Of a DNA stretch of 64,000 nt, positions 1-11,050 are shown piece by piece. Made by a program: the position numbers and the translations under genes. Under the pieces are notes generated by a model. The model made no database searches, was not told the origin of the DNA, and saw nothing but the letters and a program-made list of their open reading frames with translations. Source of the stretch: Arthrobacter cryoconiti (GTDB taxonomy: Bacteria > Actinomycetota > Actinomycetes > Actinomycetales > Micrococcaceae); contig NZ_JAJJBU010000029.1 in the NCBI RefSeq assembly GCF_020905375.1, positions 16,402 to 80,401 of the forward strand, read 5' to 3'. Within the stretch, counting starts at the first letter, position 1. Each line of letters opens with the position of its first letter.

Positions 1-999
1 GACCACGCAGTCCAGATCTTGGATACTGCTCAAGAGATGTCCGCGGTGGGGGAGCGTGAGGTTAAGAAACTGCCAGCGCTGCGGGGGCGCACCGTCGTGA
101 ACCTGTTCTTTGAGGACTCAACCCGCACCAGAATCTCATTCGAAGCCGCAGCCAAACGCCTCTCTGCCGACGTCATCAATTTCACTGCCAAGGGTTCTTC
201 AGTCTCCAAAGGAGAATCTCTAAAGGATACGGCGCAAACTCTTGAAGCCATGAGTGCAGATGCCGTTGTCATCCGGCACTGGGCATCCGGTGCTCCGGCG
301 CGGCTTGCCAACTCTGGCTGGATCGACGCAGCGGTCATCAATGCCGGTGATGGTACCCACGCCCACCCCACCCAGGCGCTCCTTGATGCCTTTACCATGC
401 GGTCACATTGGTCCAAGCTGTCGGGGATTCCTTCCGTAGGTGCAGATCTAAAGGGAATGCGAATCATCATTGCCGGGGATGTTTTACATTCCCGGGTAGC
501 CCGGTCCAACGTATGGCTGCTGCGCACTTTGGGCGCGCATGTCACCCTCGTTGCCCCACCCACATTGCTGCCCGTCGGCGTCGAGCACTGGCCGTGCAAG
601 GTCAGCTATGACCTGGACGCCACACTCGAGGCTGGCGTGGACGCCATTATGATGCTGCGAGTTCAGGCGGAACGGATGAAAGCATCCTTCTTCCCTTCCA
701 CAAGGGAATACGCCCGACGATGGGGTTTCGACGATGCCAGGCTCGCTACCTTGGACCGGCTAAATCTCAAAGACACCATCATCATGCACCCGGGGCCCAT
801 GAACCGCGGACTTGAAATCTCTTCAGCCGCTGCGGATTCAGTGCGATCCACAGTGCTAGCCCAGGTCCGCAACGGTGTTTCGGTCAGAATGGCTGTCTTG
901 TACCTGCTCCTGGCAGGGGAAATTCGTGACCCACAGCCCAACTCAAAACAAAACCCCACAGCACCGGCCACAGCAATGCCAGCAAAGGATAATTCATGA
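1..999 (+). CDS. pyrB: Aspartate carbamoyltransferase catalytic chain (5' end cut off by window)
   Basis: PyrB condenses carbamoyl phosphate with aspartate in the first committed step of pyrimidine synthesis. The reading frame is open from base 1 ([10 protein letters not shown]), so the true start lies upstream of the window; the TTG at 19 is internal. 332 residues are visible. The carbamoyl-phosphate loop STRTR lies at about 118-132 and HPTQALLD follows near 362. The protein ends in a short polar tail. Its stop overlaps the pyrC start (ATGA at 996-999), which points to translational coupling in the pyr operon. Any operon leader (PyrR site) would lie outside the window. Confidence 0.96.
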   Translation, partial: DHAVQILDTAQEMSAVGEREVKKLPALRGRTVVNLFFEDSTRTRISFEAAAKRLSADVINFTAKGSSVSKGESLKDTAQTLEAMSADAVVIRHWASGAPARLANSGWIDAAVINAGDGTHAHPTQALLDAFTMRSHWSKLSGIPSVGADLKGMRIIIAGDVLHSRVARSNVWLLRTLGAHVTLVAPPTLLPVGVEHWPCKVSYDLDATLEAGVDAIMMLRVQAERMKASFFPSTREYARRWGFDDARLATLDRLNLKDTIIMHPGPMNRGLEISSAAADSVRSTVLAQVRNGVSVRMAVLYLLLAGEIRDPQPNSKQNPTAPATAMPAKDNS

Positions 1000-2339
1000 G
1001 CTCCGCACGTTACCTGATTCGTTCGGCGTCTATTCTCGGCGGGGAACGAGCGGACATCCTCATTCAAGGTGGCATCATCACGGCTCTTGGGGAGGATCTG
1101 GGCAATGAGGTGATCGGTGATGCCACGGTAATAGATGCGAGGACTCTTATCGCCCTGCCTGGCATGGTTGACCTGCATACTCACCTCCGCGAGCCTGGCC
1201 GCGAAGATGCGGAGACCGTTGAGAGCGGTACACGTGCCGCAGCCTTGGGCGGCTTCACCGCGGTGCACGCTATGGCAAATAGTTCCCCTGTCGCCGACAC
1301 AGCCGGAGTAGTGGAGCAGGTGTACTCCTTAGGCCGGGAATCTGGCTGGGTGGATGTGCGGCCCGTGGGCGCTGTGACTGTAGGTCTTGCCGGAAAACAG
1401 CTTGCTGAGCTCGGTGCCATGGCCGATTCCCGGGCTCGCGTCCGAGTTTTCTCAGACGATGGAATCTGCGTCAGCGATCCTGTGATGATGCGTCGGGCCT
1501 TGGAATACGTCAAGGCGTTCGACGGCGTTATCGCCCAGCACGCACAGGAGCCGCGCCTCACCGAAGGCGCTCAAATGAACGAGGGCAAGGTATCAGCTGT
1601 TCTCGGTCTAGCAGGCTGGCCTGCCGTTGCCGAGGAATCCATCATCGCCCGTGATGTCCTACTGGCCCAGCACGTAGATTCTCGCCTTCACGTGTGTCAT
1701 GTCTCCACAGCTGGTTCGGTTGAGATTATCCGTTGGGCCAAGGAGCGTGGCATTAACGTCACAGCGGAAGTTACCCCGCACCACCTTTTGCTGACGGAGG
1801 AACTGGTCCGTAGCTATAACCCGGTCTACAAGGTCAACCCGCCGCTACGCGCTGATTCCGATGTTCAAGCACTCCGCAAAGCCCTAGCTGATGGAACCAT
1901 TGACATAGTTGGTACTGACCACGCCCCGCACCCCAGTGAGGCCAAGGAATGCGAGTGGGCAGCCGCAGCCATGGGCATGACCGGTCTGGAGACAGCACTC
2001 TCCGTGGTCCAGGAAACCATGATCGAAACCGGCCTGATGTCGTGGGCTGACTTTGCTCGTGTCACGTCCACGACGCCGGCCAAGATAGGCAGGGTAGTCG
2101 ATCAAGGAAGGCCCTTGAATGTGGGTGAGCCAGCCAACATTGTGCTCGTTGACCCGGCCGCGCGCAGGGCCGTGGACCAAACGCTCATGGCTACTAAGGG
2201 TCGGAACTCACCCTTCGCTGGCATGGAACTGCCTGGCAAAGTGGTCGCCACGTTCTTCCATGGGCACCCCACCGTGCTCGATGGCCGACTGAATACTCCA
2301 CGAAGACTTCAGGGTGCTACCCAGACAGGTGGGAACTGA
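996..2339 (+). CDS. pyrC: Dihydroorotase
   Basis: PyrC cyclises carbamoyl aspartate to dihydroorotate. The 447-residue protein has the metal-binding motif [10 protein letters not shown] at about residues 59-68 and TDHAPHP near residue 307, which carries the catalytic Asp and ligand His of class I (multifunctional-type) dihydroorotases. The length fits the family. The ATG start overlaps the pyrB stop by 4 bases, and the stop shares a base with the next start (TGATG at 2337-2341). Translation of the operon is therefore probably coupled. Confidence 0.96.
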   Translation: MSSARYLIRSASILGGERADILIQGGIITALGEDLGNEVIGDATVIDARTLIALPGMVDLHTHLREPGREDAETVESGTRAAALGGFTAVHAMANSSPVADTAGVVEQVYSLGRESGWVDVRPVGAVTVGLAGKQLAELGAMADSRARVRVFSDDGICVSDPVMMRRALEYVKAFDGVIAQHAQEPRLTEGAQMNEGKVSAVLGLAGWPAVAEESIIARDVLLAQHVDSRLHVCHVSTAGSVEIIRWAKERGINVTAEVTPHHLLLTEELVRSYNPVYKVNPPLRADSDVQALRKALADGTIDIVGTDHAPHPSEAKECEWAAAAMGMTGLETALSVVQETMIETGLMSWADFARVTSTTPAKIGRVVDQGRPLNVGEPANIVLVDPAARRAVDQTLMATKGRNSPFAGMELPGKVVATFFHGHPTVLDGRLNTPRRLQGATQTGGN

Positions 2340-2899
2340 TGGGGGAGCGGACCGTACCTGCAATTTTGACCATGCTACTTGTGGTGGTCGTCTTTGGACT
2401 TATGTGGTGGGGCTGGCGCAGCAAGCTCAAACGTCAATCGGATGTGGCTCCCTTGCCCGTGGTTCCGGACGATCTAGGGACGCCCACCATGAGCGTTTCG
2501 GGTCAGTACGTGGTTACTACCAGCGCCGGTGACTGGCTGGACCGGATCGCTGTGCACGGCCTTGGTATCCGTACTAGAGCAACTCTGGACGTTTACCCCG
2601 GCGGCATCTTGATTGCCCGGACTGGTTCCGCTGACATATACATCGCTGCGGACGAACTGCGCGAGATCACGACGCAAAGCGGTATGGCCGGAAAATTTGT
2701 GGAAAAGGAAGGCCTGGTGGTCATCACCTGGGTGCTAGGCGCTCTAGACGTCGACACAGGATTTAGAACCACTGAAGCCGAAGCCAAGAGGCCTTTGGTT
2801 AATACCTTGAGAGAACTGCTTGGCTCCGACGCCGACCAAGCCGACAACACACAGACACCTGACGCAGACATCAGCAGAAAGAACAATGAGAATGAGTGA
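2339..2899 (+). CDS. Membrane-anchored PH-like domain protein in the pyr operon
   Basis: The protein has 186 residues, with an N-terminal membrane helix at about residues 5-22 (hydrophobic, followed by RSKLKRQ). A soluble beta-rich part follows that resembles the bacterial PH-like domains found at this locus in Arthrobacter relatives. The C-terminus is acidic and polar. No catalytic motif is visible and the function is unknown. It starts on the pyrC stop and overlaps the carA start, so it is a genuine operon member. From family knowledge it recurs between pyrC and carA in actinobacteria; a scaffolding or membrane-tethering role is only a guess. Confidence 0.8.
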   Translation: MGERTVPAILTMLLVVVVFGLMWWGWRSKLKRQSDVAPLPVVPDDLGTPTMSVSGQYVVTTSAGDWLDRIAVHGLGIRTRATLDVYPGGILIARTGSADIYIAADELREITTQSGMAGKFVEKEGLVVITWVLGALDVDTGFRTTEAEAKRPLVNTLRELLGSDADQADNTQTPDADISRKNNENE

Positions 2900-4073
2900 A
2901 GCAACCATGCCTGCACAGGCAGTTCTGGTCTTAGAAGACGGCCGCACGTTTCGTGGCACCAGCTACGGGGCAATCGGCACTACCTTGGGTGAAGCAGTCT
3001 TCACTACTGGGATGACCGGCTATCAGGAAACACTGACTGATCCGTCCTACGCCCGCCAGCTGATCGTCCAAACGGCACCCCATATTGGCAACACCGGAGT
3101 CAACTCCTCAGACAACGAGTCTTCCAGGATCTGGGCCGCTGGTTACATAGTGCGCGACGCTGCTCGTCGGCCCTCTAATTGGCGTTCTGAAGGAACCTTG
3201 GATGGCCAGCTCACCGCCGAGGGAATCGTCGGTATTCAAGGTGTTGACACCCGGGCCATCACGCGTCACCTGCGCGAACGCGGTGCCATGAAAGCCGGTA
3301 TCTTTTCCGGTGCCGATGCCGCCCGCTCAGAGGCTGAACTCCTCGTTGCCGTCAAAGCCCAACCGTCCATGGAGGGTTTGGAACTGGCGCAGGAAGTCAG
3401 CGTAACGCAAACTTACGTCGTCGAGCCTTCCGATCATGGTTGGGAAGGTGAGACGAAATTCACCATCGCCGCATTGGACCTGGGAATCAAGGGGATGTCG
3501 CCCCAACGCTTTGCCGAACGCGGCGTGCGCGTGCACGTCATGCCGGCGGGATCCACATTTGAAGAAGTCCAGGCCGTCAACCCGGATGGAGTGTTTCTCT
3601 CCAACGGTCCCGGGGACCCTGCAACGGCCGATGCCCAGGTTGCGCTGTTGCGAGAAGTCCTAGACTCGCGCACACCGTTCTTTGGTATCTGCTTCGGCAA
3701 CCAGATCCTTGGCCGAGCCCTAGGCTTTGGTACCTACAAGTTGCGCTACGGTCACCGGGGTATCAATCAACCGGTCCTGGATCGCTCTACCGGCAAGGTT
3801 GAGATCACGAGCCAAAATCATGGCTTCGCCGTTGACGCCCCCAAAGATGGCCCGGTAACCGCCCCGGAGGCACGCTTCGGCCGTGTTGAAGTTAGTCATG
3901 TCTCCCTCAACGACGACGTCGTAGAGGGTCTGGCGTGCCTGGATGTGCCTGCTTTTTCCGTCCAGTACCATCCTGAGGCAGCCGCGGGCCCACACGACTC
4001 CGCCTACCTGTTTGACCGTTTTATAGACCTGATGGCCGGCAACGCCGCGACGAAGACTGAGGAAAATAAGTAA
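2886..4073 (+). CDS. carA: Carbamoyl-phosphate synthase small (glutaminase) subunit
   Basis: CarA hydrolyses glutamine and channels ammonia to CarB, giving carbamoyl phosphate for pyrimidines and arginine. The class I amidotransferase nucleophile is in FFGICFGNQ (about residue 270) and the catalytic His is in VQYHPEA (about residue 361). The N-terminal CPSase small-chain domain begins [11 protein letters not shown] chose ATG 2886 (395 residues); ATG 2892 or ATG 2907 are possible, and the longer frame upstream overlaps the previous gene too far. The stop touches the carB start (TAATG). Confidence 0.94.
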   Translation: MRMSEATMPAQAVLVLEDGRTFRGTSYGAIGTTLGEAVFTTGMTGYQETLTDPSYARQLIVQTAPHIGNTGVNSSDNESSRIWAAGYIVRDAARRPSNWRSEGTLDGQLTAEGIVGIQGVDTRAITRHLRERGAMKAGIFSGADAARSEAELLVAVKAQPSMEGLELAQEVSVTQTYVVEPSDHGWEGETKFTIAALDLGIKGMSPQRFAERGVRVHVMPAGSTFEEVQAVNPDGVFLSNGPGDPATADAQVALLREVLDSRTPFFGICFGNQILGRALGFGTYKLRYGHRGINQPVLDRSTGKVEITSQNHGFAVDAPKDGPVTAPEARFGRVEVSHVSLNDDVVEGLACLDVPAFSVQYHPEAAAGPHDSAYLFDRFIDLMAGNAATKTEENK

Positions 4074-7000
4074 TGCCGCAGAGAGAAGATCTGAAGTCCG
4101 TTCTGGTTATTGGTTCCGGGCCCATCGTCATTGGTCAGGCCGCCGAGTTTGACTACTCAGGCACACAGGCGCTGCGAGTGTTGAAGGAGGAGGGCCTGCG
4201 GGTAATCCTCGTCAACTCCAATCCTGCGACGATCATGACCGACCCCGAGTTTGCCGACGCCACCTATATTGAGCCGATTACGCCCGAGGTAGTTGAGAAG
4301 ATCATTGCCAAGGAACGCCCCGACGCGATTCTTCCCACGCTCGGCGGTCAGACAGCGCTGAACACGGCGATTGCCTTGGATAAGGCTGGCGTCTTGGCCA
4401 AATACGACGTCGAACTGATCGGTGCGAACATCGCCGCCATCGAACTCGGTGAGGACCGCGAAAAGTTCAAGGGTGTTGTAGCGCGCTGTGGCGCCGAATC
4501 AGCTCGCAGTCACATTATCCATACGCTTTCCGAAGCGCATGTAGCGGCCGAGGACCTCGGATATCCGATGGTAGTGCGGCCATCATTCACCATGGGAGGC
4601 CTAGGCTCCGGATTGGCGTACACGCCCTCTGATCTCGATCGGATCGTCGGGCAAGGCCTGCAATACAGCCCCACTACGGAAGTTCTTTTGGAAGAGAGCA
4701 TCCTTGGGTGGAAGGAATACGAGCTGGAGATGATGAGGGACAAGAACGACAACGTCGTCGTAGTCTGTTCCATCGAGAATTTTGATCCCGTAGGTGTCCA
4801 CACGGGTGACTCCATCACGGTAGCCCCGGCCATGACGTTGACCGACCGCGAATACCAGAACCTGCGCAATATCTCGATCGCCGTCATTCGAGAAGTAGGT
4901 GTTGACACGGGCGGTTGCAATATCCAATTTGCCATTGAGCCAGATACCGGGCGCGTGGTCGTTATTGAAATGAACCCGCGCGTCTCCCGTTCCTCTGCAC
5001 TAGCTTCCAAGGCGACCGGTTTCGCCATTGCCAAGATCGCCACAAAACTGTCCTTGGGCTATACCTTGGATGAGATTCCCAACGACATCACGCAGAAGAC
5101 GCCAGCCTCATTTGAGCCTGCTCTTGACTATGTTGTTGTCAAGGTGCCCCGCTTCGCTTTCGAGAAGTTCCCGGCCGCGGACCCCACCCTGACCACCACC
5201 ATGAAGAGTGTTGGAGAGGCAATGGCCCTGGGCCGTAACTTCACCGAAGCCCTGCAGAAAGCGCTGCGTTCATTAGAACAAAAGGGTGCCAGCCTGGATT
5301 TCAGTTCGGTAAACGCCTTGGATGTCCCGGATTTGATCGAGGCTTCCAAACGGCCGACCACTGAACGCCTGTCACAAGTCCAGCGAGCTCTTTTAGGTGG
5401 GGGCAGTGTGGAAGAACTCTACGCGGCCACCGGGATCGACCCCTGGTTCCTTGACCAGCTGGTGCTCTTGAACGAGGTTTCAGAAACAATCCGAACCTCT
5501 GCGGCGTTGACGCCGGAGATGTTGAAACTGGCCAAACGTCATGGTTTCTCCGACGCCCAGATCGGCTCGCTGACGTTCAACTCTGAAGCTGTGGTGCGAG
5601 GGGTGCGCCAGGCATTGGCTATCCGCCCGGTCTACAAGACCGTGGACACCTGTGCGGCGGAATTCAACGCCTACACCCCCTATCACTACTCTTCCTACGA
5701 TGAAGAGGACGAGATTGCGCTGCATGAAAAGCCCTCTGTCATCATCCTCGGCTCAGGTCCCAACCGGATTGGCCAGGGTATTGAGTTCGATTATTCTTGT
5801 GTCCATGCCTCGATGGCACTCCGGAAGGCCGGCTACGAGACCGTTATGGTCAACTGCAACCCGGAAACAGTTTCCACTGACTACGATGTCTCTACACGAC
5901 TCTACTTCGAGCCACTGACACTAGAAGACGTACTGGAAGTCATTGCGGCAGAAGAACGCACCGGCGGCGTCATGGGTGTCTTTGTTCAGCTTGGCGGCCA
6001 AACACCACTGAAGCTGGCTCAAGAACTTGCCGACGCCGGCGTGCCGATTCTTGGTACCTCACCGGAAGCAATCGACCTAGCTGAGCACCGTGGCATGTTC
6101 TCACGCGTTCTCGACGAAGCCGGGCTGATCTCGCCGAAGAACGGCACCGCCGTCTCCTTCAACGATGCCAAAAAGATCGCCGATGAAATCGGATACCCCG
6201 TGCTGGTACGCCCGTCATACGTTCTCGGTGGGAGGGGCATGGAGATCGTCTACGATGAGGCCCATCTGTCTCGCTATATCAAGAACGCCACGGAAATCAC
6301 CCAAGCACACCCCGTGCTGATTGACCGTTTCTTGGAGGATGCGATCGAAATTGACGTCGATGCTCTCTTTGACGGCAAGGACATGTACTTGGGCGGAATC
6401 ATGGAGCACATTGAAGAAGCCGGGATTCACTCCGGTGACTCCGCGTGTGTCCTGCCTCCGATCACTTTGGGTAAGGACGTTCAGGAGAGGGTCCGTAAGG
6501 CCACCCGAGCTATCGCTGAAGGAGTAGGCGTCCGGGGCCTGATAAATATTCAGTTCGCCTTGGCGGCAGATATTTTGTATGTGCTAGAAGCTAACCCGCG
6601 CGCTTCACGAACTGTGCCGTTCGTTTCAAAGGCCACCGGAGTGCAGATGGCTAAGGCGGCCGCGCTGATCGGTGTAGGGGTTTCGATCGCCCATTTGAGG
6701 AGCGTCCATCACATTCTCCCGGAGGTCGGCGACGGCGGTACCTTGCCAGATAGTGCCCCTGTAGCAGTCAAAGAAGCTGTCATGCCGTTTAGTCGCTTCC
6801 GGACTCCCGAAGGACACGTTGTGGACTCGCTCTTGGGCCCGGAAATGCGATCTACAGGCGAAGTCATGGGCATTGACAAGCACTTTGACACAGCCTTCGC
6901 CAAGAGCCAGGCAGCGGCAAACGGGGCTCTTCCGGTCTCCGGAAAGGTGTTCGTCTCCGTTGCCAACCGGGACAAGCGCTCCATCATCATGGCGGTCAAG

Positions 7001-7408
7001 CGCCTAGTCGATCTTGGTTATGAGATTGTCTCCACCGGAGGAACCGCGGACGTACTTCGCCGCAACGGCATCGCGTCCAGTACGGTGCGCAAGATCAGTG
7101 AAGAACGCCCCGCAGCTGGGGAAAGTTCTAGTAAGGAAAACGATGGCGGCGAAAGCATTGTGGACCTGATCAACAACGGCGAAATCGATATGATCTTCAA
7201 CACCCCGACGGGCGGTCAAGCACGTGGTGACGGGTACGAGATCCGAGCTGCCGCCGTGTCCAACGGCAAGCCGTGCATCACTACAGTGGCCGAGTTCAAC
7301 GTAGCCGTCCAAGCCATGGAGGCGCTCCGCACTTACGAATGGGACGTGACGAGTTTGCAGGAGCACGCGAAGGTCCTGCGGGCCGGACAGGCGGCACAGC
7401 GTGGCTGA
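4073..7408 (+). CDS. carB: Carbamoyl-phosphate synthase large subunit
   Basis: The large synthetase subunit has 1111 residues. It holds two homologous halves, each a pre-ATP-grasp plus ATP-grasp unit: [20 protein letters not shown] near residue 13, and its echo [19 protein letters not shown] near residue 558. A C-terminal MGS-fold allosteric domain runs from about residue 960. The MGS domain contains a Ser/Glu/Gly-rich insert (about residues 1012-1026) that looks like a flexible loop. It forms a heterodimer with CarA, encoded immediately upstream. The pyrF start overlaps its last codons. Confidence 0.97.
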   Translation: MPQREDLKSVLVIGSGPIVIGQAAEFDYSGTQALRVLKEEGLRVILVNSNPATIMTDPEFADATYIEPITPEVVEKIIAKERPDAILPTLGGQTALNTAIALDKAGVLAKYDVELIGANIAAIELGEDREKFKGVVARCGAESARSHIIHTLSEAHVAAEDLGYPMVVRPSFTMGGLGSGLAYTPSDLDRIVGQGLQYSPTTEVLLEESILGWKEYELEMMRDKNDNVVVVCSIENFDPVGVHTGDSITVAPAMTLTDREYQNLRNISIAVIREVGVDTGGCNIQFAIEPDTGRVVVIEMNPRVSRSSALASKATGFAIAKIATKLSLGYTLDEIPNDITQKTPASFEPALDYVVVKVPRFAFEKFPAADPTLTTTMKSVGEAMALGRNFTEALQKALRSLEQKGASLDFSSVNALDVPDLIEASKRPTTERLSQVQRALLGGGSVEELYAATGIDPWFLDQLVLLNEVSETIRTSAALTPEMLKLAKRHGFSDAQIGSLTFNSEAVVRGVRQALAIRPVYKTVDTCAAEFNAYTPYHYSSYDEEDEIALHEKPSVIILGSGPNRIGQGIEFDYSCVHASMALRKAGYETVMVNCNPETVSTDYDVSTRLYFEPLTLEDVLEVIAAEERTGGVMGVFVQLGGQTPLKLAQELADAGVPILGTSPEAIDLAEHRGMFSRVLDEAGLISPKNGTAVSFNDAKKIADEIGYPVLVRPSYVLGGRGMEIVYDEAHLSRYIKNATEITQAHPVLIDRFLEDAIEIDVDALFDGKDMYLGGIMEHIEEAGIHSGDSACVLPPITLGKDVQERVRKATRAIAEGVGVRGLINIQFALAADILYVLEANPRASRTVPFVSKATGVQMAKAAALIGVGVSIAHLRSVHHILPEVGDGGTLPDSAPVAVKEAVMPFSRFRTPEGHVVDSLLGPEMRSTGEVMGIDKHFDTAFAKSQAAANGALPVSGKVFVSVANRDKRSIIMAVKRLVDLGYEIVSTGGTADVLRRNGIASSTVRKISEERPAAGESSSKENDGGESIVDLINNGEIDMIFNTPTGGQARGDGYEIRAAAVSNGKPCITTVAEFNVAVQAMEALRTYEWDVTSLQEHAKVLRAGQAAQRG

Positions 7409-8282
7409 GCCGGATGGCACTCCTGATGCACAGGTAAAGTCCACGGAGAGCCCGAAGGTTGCATTTGGGACGCGGCTAGCTGAGGCCATGCGGGCTAGGG
7501 GGCCGCTATGTGTTGGCATAGATCCGCATCCGGGTCTGCTATTGAAGTGGGGGCTAGAGGATTCCGTTGCAGGGCTTCGTAGCTTTTCTCGTACGGTCCT
7601 AGAAGCCGTGGGGCCTCTGGCCGCAGCGGTCAAACCTCAGGTAGCCCTTTACGAGCGCCACGGTTCTGCTGGATTGGCGGTGTTGGAGGAGCTCCTGGCA
7701 GCAGCCAGGGAGGCTCGGGTACTTAGCATCGCTGATGCCAAGCGCGGCGATATTGGCTCCACTATGGCCGGTTATGCGGATGCTTGGCTGCGGGATGGGT
7801 CCTCGCTGGCGGCAGATGCGCTGACTCTGAGCCCGTATCTCGGATTTGAGTCTCTGCGTCCGGCGTTGGATCTGGCGGCGGAGAACGGTCGGGGAGTTTT
7901 TGTGCTGGCGCTCACTTCCAACCCGGAGGGTGCGTCCGTGCAACATGTGGGCGGGAACCAGTCGGTTGCCAAAGGTATTGTGCAGGCCGCAGCCAGGGAG
8001 AACGAGCGCTACGCCAAGGAGACATTGGGTTCTGTGGGCCTGGTTGTGGGAGCGACGGTTGGAACAGCCTTGAACGATTTGGGGATTGACTTGGCAGCCG
8101 TGCGTGGACCAATCCTGGCGCCCGGGCTCGGTGCCCAGGGGGCGACGGGTGCCGACATGCGTGCCACCTTTGGTGATGCTTATCAAGCCGTTCTGGCGAC
8201 GTCTAGCCGTGGAATCCTAGGGGCGGGGCCGAATATCTCCGCTTTGCAGCAGGCAACCGTGGAGACGCTGCGAGGACTCTAG
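7401..8282 (+). CDS. pyrF: Orotidine-5'-phosphate decarboxylase, type 2
   Basis: PyrF decarboxylates OMP to UMP, the last step of de novo UMP synthesis. The 293-residue protein has the type 2 signature [10 protein letters not shown] at about residues 112-121, with the catalytic Lys and Asp. The type 1 enzyme of enterobacteria is shorter. Translation starts at GTG 7401, eight bases inside the end of carB (stop at 7406-7408). It closes the pyr operon. pyrD lies apart at 55887; pyrE is not in the window. Confidence 0.95.
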   Translation: MAEPDGTPDAQVKSTESPKVAFGTRLAEAMRARGPLCVGIDPHPGLLLKWGLEDSVAGLRSFSRTVLEAVGPLAAAVKPQVALYERHGSAGLAVLEELLAAAREARVLSIADAKRGDIGSTMAGYADAWLRDGSSLAADALTLSPYLGFESLRPALDLAAENGRGVFVLALTSNPEGASVQHVGGNQSVAKGIVQAAARENERYAKETLGSVGLVVGATVGTALNDLGIDLAAVRGPILAPGLGAQGATGADMRATFGDAYQAVLATSSRGILGAGPNISALQQATVETLRGL

Positions 8283-8292
8283 CTCGCGTGGA

Positions 8293-8322
8293 TTGATTTT
8301 CACGCCCCAGTGCGGATAAGTT
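8293..8322 (+). promoter_or_regulatory. Candidate promoter for mihF-gmk-rpoZ
   Basis: A -35-like TTGATT (8293-8298) is spaced 18 bases from a -10-like TAAGTT (8317-8322), just after the pyrF stop and about 60 bases before the mihF start. This suggests that the housekeeping genes have their own promoter apart from the pyr operon. The assignment is by eye only. Confidence 0.4.
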
Positions 8323-8382
8323 CAGTAGACACCCGCTGTGTACGAACCCGTCCGCGCTGTGGCCATCGCAAGGAGCCAAGTT

Positions 8383-8703
8383 GTGAGTTTGCCGTCACTG
8401 ACAGCGCAAGAACGCGCAGCAGCACTGGAAAAAGCCGTCGCAGCCCGGACCATCCGTTCCGACATCAAGTCGGGGCTCAAGACTGGATCGGTGTCGGTAG
8501 CCGACGTCATTGGTGCTGCAAGCGAGGAACCTGCTCTAGGCCGACTCAAGGTGACAGACTTATTGGAAGCCCTTCCGGGCATTGGAAAGGTACGTGCAAC
8601 ATTGATCATGAGCGAGCTGGGCATAGCCCCAACGCGCCGGGTGCGGGGACTGGGCGTTCACCAGCGGCGCGCCCTCGTAGAGCATTTAGGTCAGCAGCAG
8701 TGA
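8383..8703 (+). CDS. mihF: Integration host factor, actinobacterial type (mIHF)
   Basis: This is the small (106-residue) nucleoid-associated DNA-binding protein of actinobacteria, unrelated in fold to the proteobacterial IHF heterodimer. It has a helical N-terminus and a helix-hairpin-helix-like segment LLEALPGIGKVRA at about residues 60-72, followed by a basic R-R-V-R-G-L-G tail segment. The start is GTG 8383, preceded by a strong Shine-Dalgarno AAGGAG at 8370-8375; the frame is open further upstream without support. The stop overlaps the gmk start (GTGA). The mihF-gmk-rpoZ order is typical of actinobacteria. Confidence 0.93.
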   Translation: MSLPSLTAQERAAALEKAVAARTIRSDIKSGLKTGSVSVADVIGAASEEPALGRLKVTDLLEALPGIGKVRATLIMSELGIAPTRRVRGLGVHQRRALVEHLGQQQ

Positions 8704-9314
8704 GCGAGGTGGTAGTTCCTATGGAATGCACAGTACGCTCCAAGCCACGTAGCGGAGTGACGGTTTTGGCCGGGCCCACGGCAGTCGGCAAAGGGACTGT
8801 TTCTACGTTTATCCGCGACCACTACCCTCAGGTTTGGCTTTCTGTCTCCGCCACGACCCGCCCGGCCAGGCCAGGCGAAGTGGAAGGAGTCCATTACTTT
8901 TTCAAGACGGCTGAAGATTTTGATTCGCTCGTTGAGCAAGGTCAGCTTCTTGAATGGGCGGTGGTCCATGGAGTCAACCGTTATGGAACCCTTCGCAGCA
9001 CAGTGGATGCGGCCGTTGCCGCTGGCAAGTCGGTGTTGTTAGAAATTGACTTGCAAGGCGCACGTCAGGTGAAAGCAGCCATGCCGGAAGCAGATTTTGT
9101 CTTTCTTTCACCGCCCAGCTGGGATGAACTTGTCCGGCGGCTAGTCGGTCGCGGCACGGAAACGAGCGAAGAGCAGCAAAGGCGGCTGGAAACAGCTAAA
9201 CTAGAACTTGCTGCCCATCCGGAGTTTGATTACACCATCGTCAACGATGATGTTAGCCGTGCCGCAGACGCGCTAGTCACCTTGATGGGGCTCACTCCCA
9301 GCCATGCTGGCTAG
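8700..9314 (+). CDS. gmk: Guanylate kinase
   Basis: Gmk converts GMP to GDP using ATP. The 204-residue protein has a P-loop GPTAVGKGT (about residues 25-33), a GMP-binding region with TTRPARPGEVEGVHYFF, and the lid with R-R-L-x-x-R-G-T-E. The start is GTG 8700, overlapping the mihF stop by four bases; ATG 8721 is an alternative. A much longer open frame upstream (from 8310) overlaps mihF and is not real. Confidence 0.95.
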   Translation: MSEVVVPMECTVRSKPRSGVTVLAGPTAVGKGTVSTFIRDHYPQVWLSVSATTRPARPGEVEGVHYFFKTAEDFDSLVEQGQLLEWAVVHGVNRYGTLRSTVDAAVAAGKSVLLEIDLQGARQVKAAMPEADFVFLSPPSWDELVRRLVGRGTETSEEQQRRLETAKLELAAHPEFDYTIVNDDVSRAADALVTLMGLTPSHAG

Positions 9315-9348
9315 CCGGCACCACCACCACACGATTTTGGAGAAGTAA

Positions 9349-9606
9349 TTGACTACACAGCTCGAAGGCATCATCAACCCGCCCATTGACGACCTGCTTG
9401 AGCGTTCGGACTCGAAGTATGGACTGGTCATCTTTGGGGCCAAGCGTGCGCGCCAGATCAACGCCTACTACGCTCAGCTGCATGAGGGCCTCTTTGAGTA
9501 CGTGGGTCCGCTTGTTGACACCAAGCTGAACGAGAAATCACTGTCCATCGCTTACCGCGAAATCAATGAAGGCCTACTGGTCTCTAAGCCCGTAGAGACT
9601 CTCTAG
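9349..9606 (+). CDS. rpoZ: RNA polymerase omega subunit
   Basis: The 85-residue omega subunit helps assemble beta' into RNA polymerase. It shows the family core [10 protein letters not shown] and the helix [15 protein letters not shown]. It starts at TTG 9349 with GGAGAA five bases upstream. It lies between gmk and coaBC, as in most actinobacteria. Confidence 0.94.
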   Translation: MTTQLEGIINPPIDDLLERSDSKYGLVIFGAKRARQINAYYAQLHEGLFEYVGPLVDTKLNEKSLSIAYREINEGLLVSKPVETL

Positions 9607-9628
9607 TAGCGGCAACGCTGCGGATCAA

Positions 9629-10975
9629 GTGAGCGCGCTGAACATTGTTCTGGGAGTAGGCGGCGGCATCGCCGCCTACAAGTCGGCTCTGTTGCTCCGC
9701 CTCTTCACTGAGGCTGGGCACCAGGTCACTGTGATTCCCACAGAGGCTTCCACGAAGTTTGTTGGGCTGGCTACTTGGGAAGCATTGAGCGGGCATCCCG
9801 CTACAAATAGCGTCTTTGACGCCGTTGACACTGTTAACCACGTACGTCTGGGCCATGAGGCGGACCTGATAGTCGTAGCCCCGGCAACCGCTGATCTACT
9901 CGCTAGAGCAGCGGCCGGGCAGGCCAATGATTTATTGACCACCACGCTTTTGATGGCCAAGGGACCGGTGCTGTTCGCGCCGGCCATGCACACGGAAATG
10001 TGGCGCCATGCTGCCACCACGGCTAACGTCGCTACCCTGCGTTCGCGTGGAGTGCATGTTCTTGACCCCGATGTTGGTCGGCTCACCGGTCCTGACACCG
10101 GGCCCGGACGACTCCCGGAACCTTCTGCCATCTTCGCCGCGGCTATGGCGCTCATGGGATCTCCAGGGCACGCCGTAGGCGAGGCTGTTGGCGTGAGCTC
10201 GGAGGATGATGTTCTCCCGGCCGATTTCGTCGGGCGGCCTGCGCGGGGACACTCTGGAAACGGCGGGTCGCGCAAGACCGGCAAACTGTTGGGCAAGAGG
10301 GTCGTCATCACGGCAGGAGGAACCAGAGAACCCCTGGACCCTGTCCGCTTCTTGGGCAACAAGTCGTCTGGCAAACAGGGCGTTGCCCTCGCTGAAGCTG
10401 CCGTGGATGCCGGAGCGGACGTCATTTTGATCCACGGACACATGGACGTCGCCCCGCCGCAGAACGTCAAACTACACAGCATTCAGACAGCTCTAGAACT
10501 GCGAGCAGCCACTTTATCAGCGGCAGCCGGTGCTGACGTTGTTATTATGGCAGCTGCCGTTGCAGACTTCCGTCCGGCAAGTGTTTCCATGGGAAAGATT
10601 AAAAAGCGCGACGACGTCGCCGACCCGGTAATTAGCTTGGTCCGCAATCCAGATATTCTCGTGGAAGTTGTGGCCCACCGGTCCGCTCAGAATCTTTCGC
10701 AGCTGATTGTGGGCTTCGCTGCCGAAACCGGTGACGCCGACTGCGATGCTCGAAGTTACGCGGAAGCGAAGCTGAAACGTAAAGGGTGTGACTTGCTGGT
10801 GGTCAACGAAGTTGGTCCTGATGAGGATGGTGCAGAGAGAGTGTTTGGGCAAGAATCCAACACCGTGGAAATCATTGCCCTTGATGGAGCCGAGCCGGTG
10901 CATGCTGCCGGTTCAAAGCGGGCAGTGGCGGACGCCGTCGTAGCTCTCGTGGCGGAGCGTCTGGGTACCAGCTAG
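9629..10975 (+). CDS. coaBC: Bifunctional phosphopantothenoylcysteine decarboxylase / phosphopantothenate-cysteine ligase
   Basis: CoaBC carries out two steps of coenzyme A synthesis. The flavin-dependent CoaC half (about residues 1-175) has GGGIAAYK, the active-site His in VNHVRLG (about residue 71) and PAMHTEMW (about residue 117). The CoaB half starts near residue 222 with VVITAGGTREPLDPVR and carries AAAVADFRP. Between the halves is a linker of about 45 polar residues. Start GTG 9629 lies 22 bases after rpoZ. The 448-residue length is slightly above typical because of the linker. Confidence 0.95.
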   Translation: MSALNIVLGVGGGIAAYKSALLLRLFTEAGHQVTVIPTEASTKFVGLATWEALSGHPATNSVFDAVDTVNHVRLGHEADLIVVAPATADLLARAAAGQANDLLTTTLLMAKGPVLFAPAMHTEMWRHAATTANVATLRSRGVHVLDPDVGRLTGPDTGPGRLPEPSAIFAAAMALMGSPGHAVGEAVGVSSEDDVLPADFVGRPARGHSGNGGSRKTGKLLGKRVVITAGGTREPLDPVRFLGNKSSGKQGVALAEAAVDAGADVILIHGHMDVAPPQNVKLHSIQTALELRAATLSAAAGADVVIMAAAVADFRPASVSMGKIKKRDDVADPVISLVRNPDILVEVVAHRSAQNLSQLIVGFAAETGDADCDARSYAEAKLKRKGCDLLVVNEVGPDEDGAERVFGQESNTVEIIALDGAEPVHAAGSKRAVADAVVALVAERLGTS

Positions 10976-11006
10976 CCCTGCATTCATTGCCATGTGACAT
11001 TTCATG

Positions 11007-11027
11007 CCGCGAGCCATGGGCTCGCGG
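11007..11027. terminator. Hairpin between coaBC and metK
   Basis: This is a perfect 9-bp stem CCGCGAGCC / GGCTCGCGG with a 3-base loop ATG, 24 bases before the metK start. There is no T run after it. It could be a weak terminator behind coaBC or a structure in the metK leader. I saw no SAM-riboswitch-like architecture here. Confidence 0.45.
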
Positions 11028-11050
11028 AGAGAACAAAGTAGAGTAGATCA

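Noticed and set aside
19..21. TTG as the start of pyrB
   Set aside because: The frame and PyrB homology continue to base 1, so the gene is cut by the window edge.
8310..8699. Apparent 130-residue N-terminal extension of guanylate kinase
   Set aside because: It is the alternative frame of mihF, which has its own strong Shine-Dalgarno and conserved sequence; gmk starts at GTG 8700.
9676..10482. 268-codon minus-strand open frame inside coaBC
   Set aside because: Shadow of the GC-biased coaBC reading frame; low-complexity Ser/Ala/Thr/Pro composition.
10976..11050. Possible SAM riboswitch before metK
   Set aside because: Only a simple 9-bp hairpin is present in 75 bases; no multi-stem aptamer is visible.
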